Shown: piece after piece, positions 1-8,618 of the stretch
Numbering within the stretch: the first letter of the stretch is position 1
Layout of the letters: every line of letters begins with the position of its first letter
Source: Terrimesophilobacter sp963702165
GTDB lineage: Bacteria; Actinomycetota; Actinomycetes; Actinomycetales; Microbacteriaceae
NCBI GenBank assembly: GCA_963702165.1
Contig: OY969722.1
Span: forward strand, 1,984,001-2,048,000
Length of the DNA: 64,000 nt
Direction: 5' to 3'
Made by a program: the position numbers and the translations under genes
Notes under the pieces: generated by a model
Database searches by the model: none
Seen by the model: only the letters and a program-made list of their open reading frames with translations
What the model was told of the DNA's origin: nothing

Positions 1-21
1 CGTCAAGGCACGAGGCTGATC

Positions 22-798
22 ATGGTGATCAACGTTCCGGCCGGACCGGTGATGATGAGCATCCTCACCGAGGACGAACGCATCCTGAGCGGCGTCCTGC
101 GGCACGTGCGAGAGTCGGCCACGGTGTCGCACACCGCGCTGCCCGGCGAGCTGAAGCTTGCCGAGTGGCTCGGATGCACGCGTCAGCAGGTGCGGCAGGC
201 CCTCGCCCAACTGGAGCGGCAGGGAATCGTCAAGCGCAGCCAGGGCGCACCGACCACCGTCGACCCGGTCGCACTGAGGCTGAGCGCGCGGTTCGAGGCC
301 CGCGTCGAGTACAGCGAGGTGCTGGCGCGCATGGGTTACACGCCGTCGGTCGAAGTGCTCTCGGCGGAGGTGGTGCCGATGCCTGAGGAGATCGCGCCTC
401 TGTTGACTTCGGATGCCTCGGACAGCGCCATCCGCATCGTGCTGCGCTGGTATGCCGACGGCGAGCCGGCCATGGTGGCCGAGTACACCCTGCCACTGCC
501 CGAGGGAGATCGTCCGGAGATCACGCCGACCGATTCCGTGTTCGAGTCGGCGCAGGCGCTGTGGGGCGAGAGCGTCGCATGGGAGATCATCACGGCCGGT
601 GTGGGCGTGCTGGATGATCACTATGGGCAGCTGATGCACCTACAGCCGGGTACGGTGGCAAAGACCTGGGAGGTGATCGGCGTGACCCTCGGCGGGCGCC
701 GCATCTTCCACTCGCTCGAGCACCACCACCCTGATCTGGTGATGTACACCTTCGTGCGCGGCCCGAAGGCAGCGTGGGGCAACATTGCAGGCGGGTAG
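22..798 (+). CDS. GntR family transcriptional regulator with UTRA domain
   Basis: Probable ligand-responsive DNA-binding regulator. The N-terminal third carries a GntR-type winged helix (helix-turn-helix around ELKLAEWLGCTRQQVRQAL), and residues ~95-245 look like a UTRA effector-binding domain, with the usual ending in a strand preceding TFVRG. At 258 aa it has normal HutC/FadR-like length. GAGG lies 6 nt before the ATG at 22, which favours this start over the two Met codons at residues 11-12. The nucleoside hydrolase gene follows 81 nt downstream on the same strand, so it may control nucleoside use. That link is inference; the effector is unknown. Confidence 0.85.
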   Translation: MVINVPAGPVMMSILTEDERILSGVLRHVRESATVSHTALPGELKLAEWLGCTRQQVRQALAQLERQGIVKRSQGAPTTVDPVALRLSARFEARVEYSEVLARMGYTPSVEVLSAEVVPMPEEIAPLLTSDASDSAIRIVLRWYADGEPAMVAEYTLPLPEGDRPEITPTDSVFESAQALWGESVAWEIITAGVGVLDDHYGQLMHLQPGTVAKTWEVIGVTLGGRRIFHSLEHHHPDLVMYTFVRGPKAAWGNIAGG

Positions 799-879
799 CT
801 GAAGTTCCGCCCCGGTCCCAATCGAGCAGGTCGCAGCGAGGCGCGACCAGCCCACCAGCACAACAATGAGGAGCCAGTA

Positions 880-1815
880 ATGCCCATCCCCGTGATCATC
901 GACACCGACCCAGGCGTGGACGACATGCTTGCCATCCTCTTCGCCCTCGGCAGCAGCGAATTGGACGTGCGGGCGATCACTACGACCTTCGGCAATGTGG
1001 CGGTGGGCACCACTACTCGGAACGCTCGCCAGGTGCTCGCGCTGGCTGGCCGAACTGATATCCCCGTCGGCGTTGGAGCCGCCCGGCCCCTCGTGCACAT
1101 TGCGCCAGGCACCGCTTCGGATGTCCATGGTGCCGACGGCATGGGCGGCCTCGCCCATGAACTGCCGGAGGCCGCACCGCACGAGTCTTCAGAATCCGCC
1201 ATTGAACTCATGGCTCGAGTGATCCGCGACTCAACGGAACCGGTGGCCATCGCCGCGATCGGCCCCTTCACGAACGTCGCACTATTGCTCGCGGCGCATC
1301 CAGAACTTGCCAAGCGGATCTCGAAGATCGTGGTCATGGGCGGTGCCATCCGCGGTGGCAACACCTCGCCGGTGGCCGAGTTCAATATCTGGTGTGACCC
1401 TGAGGCAGCCCATCGCGTGTTCACGAGCGGTGTGCCGGTGACGATGGTCGGCCTCGACTCCACACGAGCGGTGCCTGTGGACGAGACCTGGCTCGAGGAA
1501 CTGGCCGCGGTGGGCGACGTTGGCAGAGTCGCCTCGGACGTGACGCGTCGCGTCAACGATTACTATCGCGCTCTCGGACGTACGACCTTCGTCGTCCACG
1601 ACGCAGTGGCGATCGCAGCGCTCATCGATCCCACGCTCGTGCCGACGATGGCGGCATCCGTCAGCGTGGAATGCGGCAACGGCCCAGCGCGTGGCTGCAC
1701 CGTCGTCACTGAAGAACGGGAACGACCGCACCTCGCCACGGTAGCTGCGGGCGTAGGGGCGTCTGCCGCCGAGATCCGCACACTCATCACAACACGCATC
1801 GGATCGCTGGGATGA
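880..1815 (+). CDS. Inosine-uridine preferring nucleoside hydrolase family protein
   Basis: Hydrolyses the N-glycosidic bond of ribonucleosides to base plus ribose (family role). The calcium-binding signature DTDPGVDD is at residues 8-15, MGGA is near the middle, EFNIWCDPEAA follows, and HDAVAIAALIDP sits near the C-terminus, all as expected for the IunH fold. The length of 311 aa is typical. A GAGGAG ribosome-binding site lies just before the ATG. It follows the GntR regulator and overlaps the convergent TetR gene by 29 nt at the 3' ends. Substrate preference (purine, pyrimidine or pseudouridine-like) cannot be read from sequence. Confidence 0.92.
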   Translation: MPIPVIIDTDPGVDDMLAILFALGSSELDVRAITTTFGNVAVGTTTRNARQVLALAGRTDIPVGVGAARPLVHIAPGTASDVHGADGMGGLAHELPEAAPHESSESAIELMARVIRDSTEPVAIAAIGPFTNVALLLAAHPELAKRISKIVVMGGAIRGGNTSPVAEFNIWCDPEAAHRVFTSGVPVTMVGLDSTRAVPVDETWLEELAAVGDVGRVASDVTRRVNDYYRALGRTTFVVHDAVAIAALIDPTLVPTMAASVSVECGNGPARGCTVVTEERERPHLATVAAGVGASAAEIRTLITTRIGSLG

Positions 1816-2416
1816 GGCACGCCTTGTGATCTAAGGAAGTAAGACCCCCGCGATTCACGCGGTGGTCAGGCACGAGCGGGAGAAGAAGCTCGTAGAGTCC
1901 CCGCAGCTCGTCTGCAGTCACGGGTGGAACCACCACCGTGGCGCCAACCGCGAGCAGGTACGGCAACAGCGCCGACCGGTGTGCGCCTTCTGCGTCTTTG
2001 GCGGCGGGGCGCCAGACACTCTCGAGAGCGTCCACCCTCGCCGCATCGATACGCCCTTGCACCGCGCGAACATCGGGATCCGAGGTTGCCCACGCACGGA
2101 CTGCGACATCCAGTTCCGGTCGGTACAGTTCCAGCCCCTCGTCGCGAACCATGCTCGTGAGGGTGCCCAGGACGGCGCGCGGCGAAGCATTCGGCCCCGC
2201 CGACTCGATGGCCTCCTCGAGGACCTGGATCGTCAACCGTTCGTAGTGGGCGAGGAGGTCCCTCTTGAACCCGTCGGCCCCGTCGAAGTGGTGGTGAAAT
2301 GACCCCTTGGAAAGCCCAAGGCGCGCTGCGATGCGGTCGATGCGCACTCCGGATGCGCCGTCTTCGGCGAGCACCCGGAGCCCCTCATCCAGCCAGCGGT
2401 CACGCGCAGCACCCAT
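1787..2416 (-). CDS. TetR family transcriptional regulator
   Basis: A 209-aa TetR repressor. The N-terminal HTH is clear (residues ~15-60, with GASGVRIDRIAARLGLSKG then SFHHHFDGADGFKRDLL). The C-terminal part is the variable ligand-binding domain. It lies 46 nt downstream of the DoxX-like gene on the same strand and may also have its own leaderless promoter: TACGGT (2423-2428) ends 6 nt before the ATG. An imperfect copy of the TACC-N4-GGTA palindrome (2427-2438) overlaps that box, and a perfect copy lies upstream of the DoxX-like gene, so it probably represses both. Ligand unknown. Confidence 0.9.
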   Translation of the reverse strand: MGAARDRWLDEGLRVLAEDGASGVRIDRIAARLGLSKGSFHHHFDGADGFKRDLLAHYERLTIQVLEEAIESAGPNASPRAVLGTLTSMVRDEGLELYRPELDVAVRAWATSDPDVRAVQGRIDAARVDALESVWRPAAKDAEGAHRSALLPYLLAVGATVVVPPVTADELRGLYELLLPLVPDHRVNRGGLTSLDHKACLIPAIRCVL

Positions 2417-2462
2417 GACTCAACCGTACCAGCGGGTATGTCTCGGGGAGCCGGAGGGCCGC

Positions 2463-2822
2463 TCAGAGCACGAAGCAGAACAGCCCCGTAGCGACGCAGA
2501 TCAGCAGCATGCCGGTCGCGTTGAGGTAAAGATTCCGGCTGAGGTCCCGGGCGCCGAGGTGCATTCCGATGCCGACCAGGAAGTAGGCGACGAGTGCGGC
2601 GCAGGTGAGGGCGCCGAGGTATGGGATCCATAGTCCGCCGATCAGGCCGGCCACCGCGGCGAACTTGATGAGGGGCATGATCCACCACAGTTGCCGCGGC
2701 CAGTTCACATTCTCGAAGCATTCGGCGATGAACGACACCGGCTTGATGCACAGCACACCATCGACGAACTGGATGACGGCGAGCACGATGACCGGCCATA
2801 CGGGATCAGGAAACGGTGACAT
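2463..2822 (-). CDS. DoxX-like small membrane protein
   Basis: A 119-aa integral membrane protein with about four hydrophobic segments, resembling the DoxX/DoxD-like family; the molecular function of most members is unsettled. The start chosen is the ATG reading MSPFPDPVW, because a TACGCT -10-like box (2830-2835) ends 7 nt before it, as in other leaderless genes here. A longer frame runs upstream through the tRNA and is not credible. It precedes the TetR gene, and a 12-bp perfect palindrome adjoins the promoter, so TetR control is likely. Substrate or partner unknown. Confidence 0.75.
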   Translation of the reverse strand: MSPFPDPVWPVIVLAVIQFVDGVLCIKPVSFIAECFENVNWPRQLWWIMPLIKFAAVAGLIGGLWIPYLGALTCAALVAYFLVGIGMHLGARDLSRNLYLNATGMLLICVATGLFCFVL

Positions 2823-2829
2823 GCCAGAA

Positions 2830-2845
2830 AGCGTACCGTACGGTA
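2830..2845 (-). promoter_or_regulatory. Promoter and probable TetR operator of the DoxX-TetR pair
   Basis: Seen in the sequence: the perfect palindrome TACCGTACGGTA at 2834-2845 abuts and overlaps a TACGCT -10-like box at 2830-2835, 7 nt before the DoxX-like start. The half-sites TACC/GGTA recur with the same spacing at 2427-2438 (TACCAGCGGGTA) over the -10 box of the TetR gene. A short perfect palindrome over the promoter of a TetR-containing pair is the usual autoregulation layout. Binding by this TetR is inference. Confidence 0.65.
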
Positions 2846-2876
2846 TGGAATACCCACTGTGCGACCGCGAATGCAG

Positions 2877-2906
2877 AAGGCCCCGGCGGTATCGCGCCGG
2901 GGCCTT
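2877..2906 (-). terminator. Intrinsic terminator-like hairpin after tRNA-Tyr
   Basis: A 12-bp perfect stem, AAGGCCCCGGCG paired with CGCCGGGGCCTT, with a 6-nt loop, lies 12 nt beyond the 3' end of the tRNA. It would end the tRNA transcript before the DoxX promoter. The T-run after it on the minus strand is weak. Confidence 0.7.
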
Positions 2907-2918
2907 GCATTTCTCGCG

Positions 2919-3000
2919 TGGCAAGTGAGGGATTCGAACCCCCGAAGGCTGAGCCGTCTGATTTACAGTCAGATCCCTTTGGCCGCTTGGGTAACTTGCC
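2919..3000 (-). tRNA. tRNA-Tyr (anticodon GTA)
   Basis: An 82-nt tRNA with acceptor stem GGCAAGT/ACTTGCC, an anticodon stem-loop reading CTGACT-GTA-AATCAG, a long variable arm as in all bacterial tRNA-Tyr, and a T-arm GGTTCGAATCC. Discriminator base A; CCA is not encoded. It stands alone between the DoxX-like gene and the LacI gene. Confidence 0.96.
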
Positions 3001-3130
3001 AGATCCTCCGGCCACATGTACTCATCTGGCCGGAGTCAAGAGATAACAATACAGTGCGCGGAAGCAGTCGAGAAACGCGCCCGATCAGCGCGGCCATTGC
3101 CGCGGCTAGTATCGCTGGCGGGAGGTGAAG

Positions 3131-4147
3131 ATGCCGGGAATCAACGAGGTTGCAGAGCTCGCGGGCGTCTCGACCGCAACGGTGTCACGCGCGCTCAGCG
3201 GCAACGGCGCCGTCTCCGCGACCACCAAAGACAAGGTCGTCCGCGCCGCCGCGGAACTTGGCTACGTGGTCAGCTCCAACGCATCCAGCCTCGCCACCGG
3301 CCGCACCCGGAACATCGGCGTGGTCATCCCGTCGCTGAACCACTGGTTCTACAGTTCCGTGCTGCAGGGCGCCGAGAGCGCGCTGCTCGCCAACGGCTAC
3401 GACCTCACGCTGTACAACCTGGCCGGCACCGGCGAGGAACGCGACAGCGTGTTCGAGCACTTCCTGCTGCGCAAGCGGGTGGATGCTGTCATCGCCATCT
3501 CGCTCGAGCTCACACCGCAGGAGACCAGTCGGCTGCTTGCCCTGAACAAACCGACGGTGGGCGTCGGCGGACCGCTGCCCGGCGTGCGCACGCTCAGCAT
3601 TGACGATGTCGAGGTCGCGCGGCTGGCAACCGAGCACCTGATCGCGCTCGGCCACACCATGGTCGCCCACATCGGCGGCACCGAAGACTTCGAGCGCGAC
3701 TTCCACCTACCCACCAACCGCCGCGTCGGGTACGAGGCTGCCATGGAGGCGGCCGGCATCCCGGTCGACCCCGACCTGTTCCAGCCGGCCGACTTCACCC
3801 TGCCCGGCGGCTACCGCGCGGCCAAGCAGCTCTTCGGCAACCCGCGGAAACGGCCATCCGCCGTCTTCGCCGCCTCGGACGAGATGGCGATCGGCACCAT
3901 CCTCGCCGCCCGCGACATGGGTATGAACGTCCCTGGCGACGTCTCGGTGATCGGCATCGACGACCACGACCTGGCCGAGTTCTTCGGCCTCAGCACGGTC
4001 GCACAGTACCCGGACCTTCAGGGGCGGTTGGCTGTCGAGCTGCTGATGGAGCAGCTGCATCCGGAAAGCGCCGAGGTCGGCGGGATCAACACCGCGCTGC
4101 CCTACGACCTGATCGTGCGCGCCAGCACCGCCCGGCGACGCGGCTAG
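3131..4147 (+). CDS. LacI family transcriptional regulator
   Basis: A 338-aa LacI/GalR-type regulator, normally a repressor of sugar genes. The N-terminal HTH with hinge is intact (INEVAELAGVSTATVSRAL, then the AAELGYVVSSNASSLATGRT region), followed by a periplasmic-binding-protein-like sensor with IGVVIPSLNHWFYS and a C-terminal FAASDEMAIGTI / VIGIDDHDLAEF pattern. The start at 3131 is preferred because GGAGG ends 5 nt before this ATG; an in-frame GTG at 3125 overlaps the ribosome-binding site. No sugar operon adjoins, so the target is unknown. Its stop codon overlaps the convergent transglycosylase stop in the sequence CTAG. Confidence 0.92.
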   Translation: MPGINEVAELAGVSTATVSRALSGNGAVSATTKDKVVRAAAELGYVVSSNASSLATGRTRNIGVVIPSLNHWFYSSVLQGAESALLANGYDLTLYNLAGTGEERDSVFEHFLLRKRVDAVIAISLELTPQETSRLLALNKPTVGVGGPLPGVRTLSIDDVEVARLATEHLIALGHTMVAHIGGTEDFERDFHLPTNRRVGYEAAMEAAGIPVDPDLFQPADFTLPGGYRAAKQLFGNPRKRPSAVFAASDEMAIGTILAARDMGMNVPGDVSVIGIDDHDLAEFFGLSTVAQYPDLQGRLAVELLMEQLHPESAEVGGINTALPYDLIVRASTARRRG

Positions 4148-4905
4148 GGCGCCGCTTCGGCGTACGCGTTGGCGGCGTTCGCCACCGACTGCACGTACGC
4201 CGGCGAGTGGTTGTACGCGCCCACCCCGGCGCGCCAGCCATCCGGACTCGCCATGTCGCCGCTGGCCCTGCACAGGTAGTTCGCTGCCGCCATGACCGCG
4301 TCGTCGATGTTCTGCGGATCCTCGACGCCATCGGCGCCCGCGTCCACATGCCAGTTGCTCCAGGCCTGCGGGATGAACTGCATCGGGCCCACCGCGCGGT
4401 CGAACTCTGCGTCACCGTCGATAGCGCCGCCGTCGGTGTCCGGGATGTGCGCGGTCGCGTCGCCTGACAGCGGAACCCCGAAGATCGGCGGCGAGACCGT
4501 GCCGTCGGCGCCGATCGACGAACCGCCGTGCCTGCCGTGATCGCTCTCGACCGCGCCGATGCCGGCCAGAGTGGTCCAGCCCAGCCCGCACGACGGCATC
4601 TCGTCGGCCTTCCACAACGCGATCCCGCCGTATGCGGCGACGGCGCGCTCCGGGATGCCCGTCTCCCTGGCGACGGATGCGACCCAGTCCGGGTCGGCGA
4701 GATGCTGAGTCCCGGCGCCAGCGGGAGCCGCGGCAGCCACCGGCGGGGCGACCGGGAGCGCATAGCCCGGCGGTTCGCGCTGCGGCTCGACCGTCTCGGG
4801 CAGAGAGCGCGGGGTCAGGATGAGCACCGTCCCGAGCGCGGCGATCAGGAGCACGGCGGTCGTGACGACGATCAGGGACAGGCGGGTGCGTCGGTCCATG
4901 GTCAC
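4144..4905 (-). CDS. Membrane-anchored lytic transglycosylase (SLT type)
   Basis: Cleaves peptidoglycan glycan strands outside the cytoplasmic membrane (family role). An N-terminal hydrophobic anchor spans residues ~11-31, followed by a Pro/Ala-rich linker. The catalytic domain holds the likely catalytic glutamate E120 in GIGAVESDHG, then GPMQFIPQAW, NIDDAVMAAANYLC and a YNHS segment, all typical of soluble lytic transglycosylase relatives. Start GTG at 4905; an ATG two codons later (4899) is equally possible. Divergent from yajQ. A peptidoglycan-binding domain is absent, so the anchor probably localises it. Confidence 0.88.
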   Translation of the reverse strand: MTMDRRTRLSLIVVTTAVLLIAALGTVLILTPRSLPETVEPQREPPGYALPVAPPVAAAAPAGAGTQHLADPDWVASVARETGIPERAVAAYGGIALWKADEMPSCGLGWTTLAGIGAVESDHGRHGGSSIGADGTVSPPIFGVPLSGDATAHIPDTDGGAIDGDAEFDRAVGPMQFIPQAWSNWHVDAGADGVEDPQNIDDAVMAAANYLCRASGDMASPDGWRAGVGAYNHSPAYVQSVANAANAYAEAAP

Positions 4906-4963
4906 TGCGTTATCCCACCACAGATAGCCGGTCTACGGGGGCGCTCCGACTACCATGATGGGC

Positions 4964-5452
4964 ATGGCAGACTCAACCTTCGACATCGTCAGCAAGGTCG
5001 ACCGTATGGAGCTCGACAACGCCCTGCACCAGGCTCAGAAGGAGATCGCGCAGCGCTACGACTTCAAGGATGTCGGCGCCGAGATCGACTGGAGCGGCGA
5101 GACGCTGCTGCTGAAGGCCAATTCCGAGGAGCGGGTCAAGGCGGTGCTCGATGTCTTCGAGTCGAAGCTGATCAAGCGGGGAATCTCGCTGCGCAGCATC
5201 GACGCCGGCGACCCGTTCGCATCCGGCAAGGAGTACCGGATGGTCGTCAAGATCAAGCAGGGCATCGATCAGGATGACGCGAAGAAGATCTCCAAGCTGA
5301 TCCGCGACGAGGCGCCGAAGAGCGTCAAGGCGCAGATTCAGGGTGACGAGCTGCGGGTCAGCTCGAAGAGCCGGGACGACCTGCAGACCACCATTGCGAT
5401 GCTGAAGAGCGCCGACGTCGATGTCGCGCTCCAATTCGTCAACTTCCGATAG
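4964..5452 (+). CDS. YajQ family nucleotide-binding protein
   Basis: A 162-aa member of the YajQ family, two repeated alpha-beta folds (MADSTFDIVSKVDRMELDNA at the start, LQFVNFR at the end). Some homologues bind cyclic di-GMP or act as transcription cofactors; the role here is open. The start at 4964 is chosen over Met codons at 4955/4958 because TACCAT (4951-4956) ends 7 nt before it, the leaderless pattern seen repeatedly in this window. The cardiolipin synthase gene begins 21 nt downstream, possibly co-transcribed. Confidence 0.93.
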   Translation: MADSTFDIVSKVDRMELDNALHQAQKEIAQRYDFKDVGAEIDWSGETLLLKANSEERVKAVLDVFESKLIKRGISLRSIDAGDPFASGKEYRMVVKIKQGIDQDDAKKISKLIRDEAPKSVKAQIQGDELRVSSKSRDDLQTTIAMLKSADVDVALQFVNFR

Positions 5453-5473
5453 CTCGCCGGCCGACGAGCGCAC

Positions 5474-6940
5474 GTGGACCTCTCGACCTTCCTCCCGTGG
5501 TTGTTTGGCGCGCTGTTCGTCGTCGACCTGGTCGTCCGGCTGGTCCTGGTCGTCTACATCCCGCAGAACCGGCGGCCGCAGACCGCGATGGCCTGGCTGC
5601 TCGCCATCCTGTTCCTGCCGTTCATCGGCACGATCCTCTACTTCATGCTCGGCAGCCGCTACCTGCCGCGGCGGCGGCGTGAGAAGCAGAAAGAGGTCAA
5701 CCGCTTCATCCTGGGGATGACGGCGGGCATCCAGGAGCAGGTCCGCGAGCCGGATCGCCCGGAGTGGCTGGACCCGATCATCGCGCTCAACCGCCGGCTC
5801 GGGGCGATGCCGCTTGTCGGCGAGAACGCCGCCGAACTGCTGCCGCACTACGAGGAATCGCTGGCCGCCATGACCGAGGCGATCAACCAGGCGAAGCGCT
5901 TCGTGCACTGCGAGTTCTACATCATGATCCTCGACGGCACGACCGCGGCGTTCTTCGATGCGCTGGAGGCGGCGCACAAGCGCGGCGTGACCGTTCGGGT
6001 GCTGCTAGACCACCTGGCGACGACGCGGTACCCGGGCTATCGCAGCACGCTCCGCCGACTCGATGCCATGGGAATCGAATGGCACCTGATGCTGCCGTTC
6101 CAGCCTCTGAAGGGACGCATCCGCCGCCCCGATCTGCGCAACCACCGCAAGCTGCTCGTCCTCGACGGGGAGATCGCGTTCACCGGGTCGCAGAACATCA
6201 TCGACTCCAGCTACAACAAGAAGTCGAACCTGGCGCGCGGCCTGCACTGGCGCGACCTGATGGTGCGCTTCGAGGGTCCGGTCGTCGCCGGAATCAACGC
6301 GCTCTTCCTGACCGACTGGTACAGCGAAACGGATGAGCAGCTGCTGCTCGACGAGACCGTCCGTGCTGAGCCGGCCGAGACCAAGCATCCGGTCGACGCG
6401 CAGGTCGTGCCCAGCGGGCCTGCGTTCGAGGGTGAGAACAACCTTCGGATGTTCAACTCGCTGCTCTACGCCGCGCAGGAGCGGATCATCATCTGCAGCC
6501 CCTACTTCGTGCCGGATGAGTCGATGCTCTACGCGATCACGACCGCCTCGCAGAAGGGCCTGGACGTGCAGCTGTTCGTCTCCGAGATCGGCGACCAGCC
6601 CGTCGTCTATCACGCGCAGCGCAGCTACTACGAGGAACTGCTCAAGGCCGGCGTGAGGATCTGGCTGTACCGGGAGCCGACCGTGCTGCACCCGAAACAC
6701 TTCACCATCGATGACCAGGTCGCGGTTATCGGGTCAAGCAACATGGATATGCGCTCGTTCAGCCTCAACCTCGAGATCTCGGTCATGGTCCACGGGCACT
6801 CGTTCGTGCGTGGCCTGCGCGAGGTCGAGGAGGAGTACCGCGCGAACAGTCGGGAACTGAAGCTCGACGAGTGGATGGCGCGGTCGTTCGGGTCTCAGGT
6901 GCTGGACAACTTCGCGCGGCTGACCGCGACGGTGCAGTAG
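5474..6940 (+). CDS. cls: Cardiolipin synthase (phospholipase D family)
   Basis: Makes cardiolipin by phosphatidyl transfer at the membrane. Two transmembrane segments at residues ~5-25 and ~37-57 (PLD-nuclease N-terminal type) precede two HKD catalytic motifs: HRKLLVLDGEIAFTGSQN from residue ~224 and HPKHFTIDDQVAVIGSSN from residue ~406. Both His-Lys-Asp sets are intact, and 488 aa is the standard length. Start is GTG at 5474. A repeat-rich non-coding stretch follows. Confidence 0.93.
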   Translation: MDLSTFLPWLFGALFVVDLVVRLVLVVYIPQNRRPQTAMAWLLAILFLPFIGTILYFMLGSRYLPRRRREKQKEVNRFILGMTAGIQEQVREPDRPEWLDPIIALNRRLGAMPLVGENAAELLPHYEESLAAMTEAINQAKRFVHCEFYIMILDGTTAAFFDALEAAHKRGVTVRVLLDHLATTRYPGYRSTLRRLDAMGIEWHLMLPFQPLKGRIRRPDLRNHRKLLVLDGEIAFTGSQNIIDSSYNKKSNLARGLHWRDLMVRFEGPVVAGINALFLTDWYSETDEQLLLDETVRAEPAETKHPVDAQVVPSGPAFEGENNLRMFNSLLYAAQERIIICSPYFVPDESMLYAITTASQKGLDVQLFVSEIGDQPVVYHAQRSYYEELLKAGVRIWLYREPTVLHPKHFTIDDQVAVIGSSNMDMRSFSLNLEISVMVHGHSFVRGLREVEEEYRANSRELKLDEWMARSFGSQVLDNFARLTATVQ

Positions 6941-7234
6941 GGCTGGCGGGTCGCGAGGGGCTCGACCACCGGGACGCTCGATCCAGCGGTGCGCTTGTTG
7001 TGCAGGAGATTCCTCGTTCTGCAGGAGATTCCACCTGGCAGCGGCCCGCTTACAGGCATCCGGGCCCGAAAGCGACCGAAAGTCCTGCACAACGGGGTGC
7101 AGGCTTCGCGTGTGTTGGTTCGAGGGGTCAGAAAGCGGCCTCTATCGCGCCAGGAAGGCAGTTTGCGACCCCACGGAGTGATCACGGTCTCGACAGGCTC
7201 GACCACCGGGGCTCCACTAGGGAGCGGCTGGCGC
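6941..7234. repeat. Repeat-rich intergenic region
   Basis: This gap between convergent cls and the ferredoxin reductase gene has no credible gene. It holds an inverted repeat GTTGTGCAGGA / TCCTGCACAAC (6997-7007 with 7083-7093), a direct repeat TGCAGGAGATTCC (7001-7013 and 7020-7032), an imperfect palindrome bounded by GGGGTC / GACCCC (7124-7172), and copies of the CTCGACAGGCTCGACCACC-type repeat (near 6960 and 7187-7210) that recurs at 37 kb and 62.7 kb and inside menB. Confidence 0.75.
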
Positions 7235-8593
7235 TCAGGACGCGGCGTCGCCCACCGAGATGTCCACCATCTCGTCGCGCGGCACGACCTTGATGCGCTC
7301 CCGACCGCGGCCGGTGCCGAGCGAGCGCTCGTGCTCGTCCAGCCGGTGCCAGCCGTGGATGTCCGTGTACTGCACCTCGCGCTCCGCCAACAACTCGCGA
7401 ATCGCATCCGGCTCCGGCTCGGTCGGCGTCCACCATCCGGCCTGCCCGTTGAGCAGGTTCTGCACGGTCTCCATCGCGTCGCTCTTGGTCGCGCCGATCA
7501 AGCCGACCGGCCCGCGTTTGATCCAGCCGGTCGCGTAGACGCCGGCGACCTCGTTGTCGTTGTCGTCGATCGCCCGCCCACCGCGGTTGGGGATGACCCC
7601 ACGACGCTCGTCGAATGGAACCCCCGGCAGCGGTGAGCCGAAGTAGCCGATCGCCCGGTAGAGCGCCTGCACCGGCAGCTCGCGGACCTCACCCGTCCCG
7701 ACCACGCCGCCCTCGCCATCCGGCTTGGTGCGCTCGTACCGGAAGCCCTCGACCTTGCCGTCACCGACGACCTCAAGCGGATTCGCGTAGAAGTGCAGGT
7801 GCAGCCGCCGGGTCGCCGCGCCGGTCTCCCGCTCGCGCCAGCCGTTCAGGATGCGGCTGATCACCAGCAGCTGCTTGTTGGTCTGCGCCAGCTCCTCGGC
7901 CGCCGGGTCGACCCCGAAGTCCTCGTCGTAGAGGATCATGTCGACATCGCGCAGCTCGCCGAGCTCCCGCAGTTCCAGCGGGGTGAACTTGACGCGCTCC
8001 GGGCCGCGCCGGCCGAACACGTGCACATCGGTGACCGGGCTGGCCTCAAGCACCCGGTACACGTTGTCGGGCACCTCGGTCGGCAGCAGGTCCTCCGGAT
8101 GCTTGGCGAGCATCCGGGCGATGTCGAGGGCGACGTTCCCGTTGCCGATCACGGCCACCTCGCGGTGCTCGAGCGGCCAGTCGCGGGGGACATCCGGATG
8201 ACCGTCGTACCAGCTCACGAAGTCGGCTGCGCCATAGCTGCCGGGCAGCTCGACGCCGGGGATGACCAGGTCCGCGTCGCGCACGGCACCGGTCGCGAAG
8301 ATCACCGCGTGGTAGTGGCGCTTGAGGTCCTCGAGCGTGATGTCCTCACCGAACCGCACGTTGCCGAACAGGCGGATGTCGCCGCCGTCGAGCACCTCAC
8401 GCAACGCGTTGACGATGCCCTTGATGCGTGGGTGATCGGGCGCGACGCCGTACCGCACCAGCCCATACGGCGCCGGCAGCTGCTCGAACAGGTCGATCGA
8501 CACGGCGAACTTACGCTCGGCTTTCAGCAGCAGGTCCGCGGCATAGATGCCGGCCGGTCCGGCTCCGACGATGGCTACTCGCAGCACACTCAC
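7235..8593 (-). CDS. Ferredoxin/adrenodoxin-type NADP reductase (FprA-like)
   Basis: An FAD flavoprotein moving electrons between NADPH and ferredoxin. FAD-binding motif VGAGPAGIYAADLL at residues ~8-21; the second nucleotide motif is VIGNGNVALDIARML near residue 150; the C-terminal ATGWIKRGPVGLIGATKSDA is typical of the FprA/adrenodoxin reductase group. 452 aa is full length. The GTG start has AGGAG upstream. It lies 25 nt after the polyprenyl synthase gene in the same direction, so it may be the last gene of the menG operon. Physiological ferredoxin partner unknown. Confidence 0.9.
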   Translation of the reverse strand: MSVLRVAIVGAGPAGIYAADLLLKAERKFAVSIDLFEQLPAPYGLVRYGVAPDHPRIKGIVNALREVLDGGDIRLFGNVRFGEDITLEDLKRHYHAVIFATGAVRDADLVIPGVELPGSYGAADFVSWYDGHPDVPRDWPLEHREVAVIGNGNVALDIARMLAKHPEDLLPTEVPDNVYRVLEASPVTDVHVFGRRGPERVKFTPLELRELGELRDVDMILYDEDFGVDPAAEELAQTNKQLLVISRILNGWRERETGAATRRLHLHFYANPLEVVGDGKVEGFRYERTKPDGEGGVVGTGEVRELPVQALYRAIGYFGSPLPGVPFDERRGVIPNRGGRAIDDNDNEVAGVYATGWIKRGPVGLIGATKSDAMETVQNLLNGQAGWWTPTEPEPDAIRELLAEREVQYTDIHGWHRLDEHERSLGTGRGRERIKVVPRDEMVDISVGDAAS

Positions 8594-8618
8594 TTAGCTC
8601 TTCTCCTCCTGAGGGGGG

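Noticed and set aside
621..1556. 311-codon frame opposite the nucleoside hydrolase
   Set aside because: Antisense shadow with low-complexity Ser/Arg content; the plus-strand gene is clear.
2919..3000. tRNA-linked integration site
   Set aside because: No integrase and no duplicated tRNA 3' end near any of the four tRNA genes.
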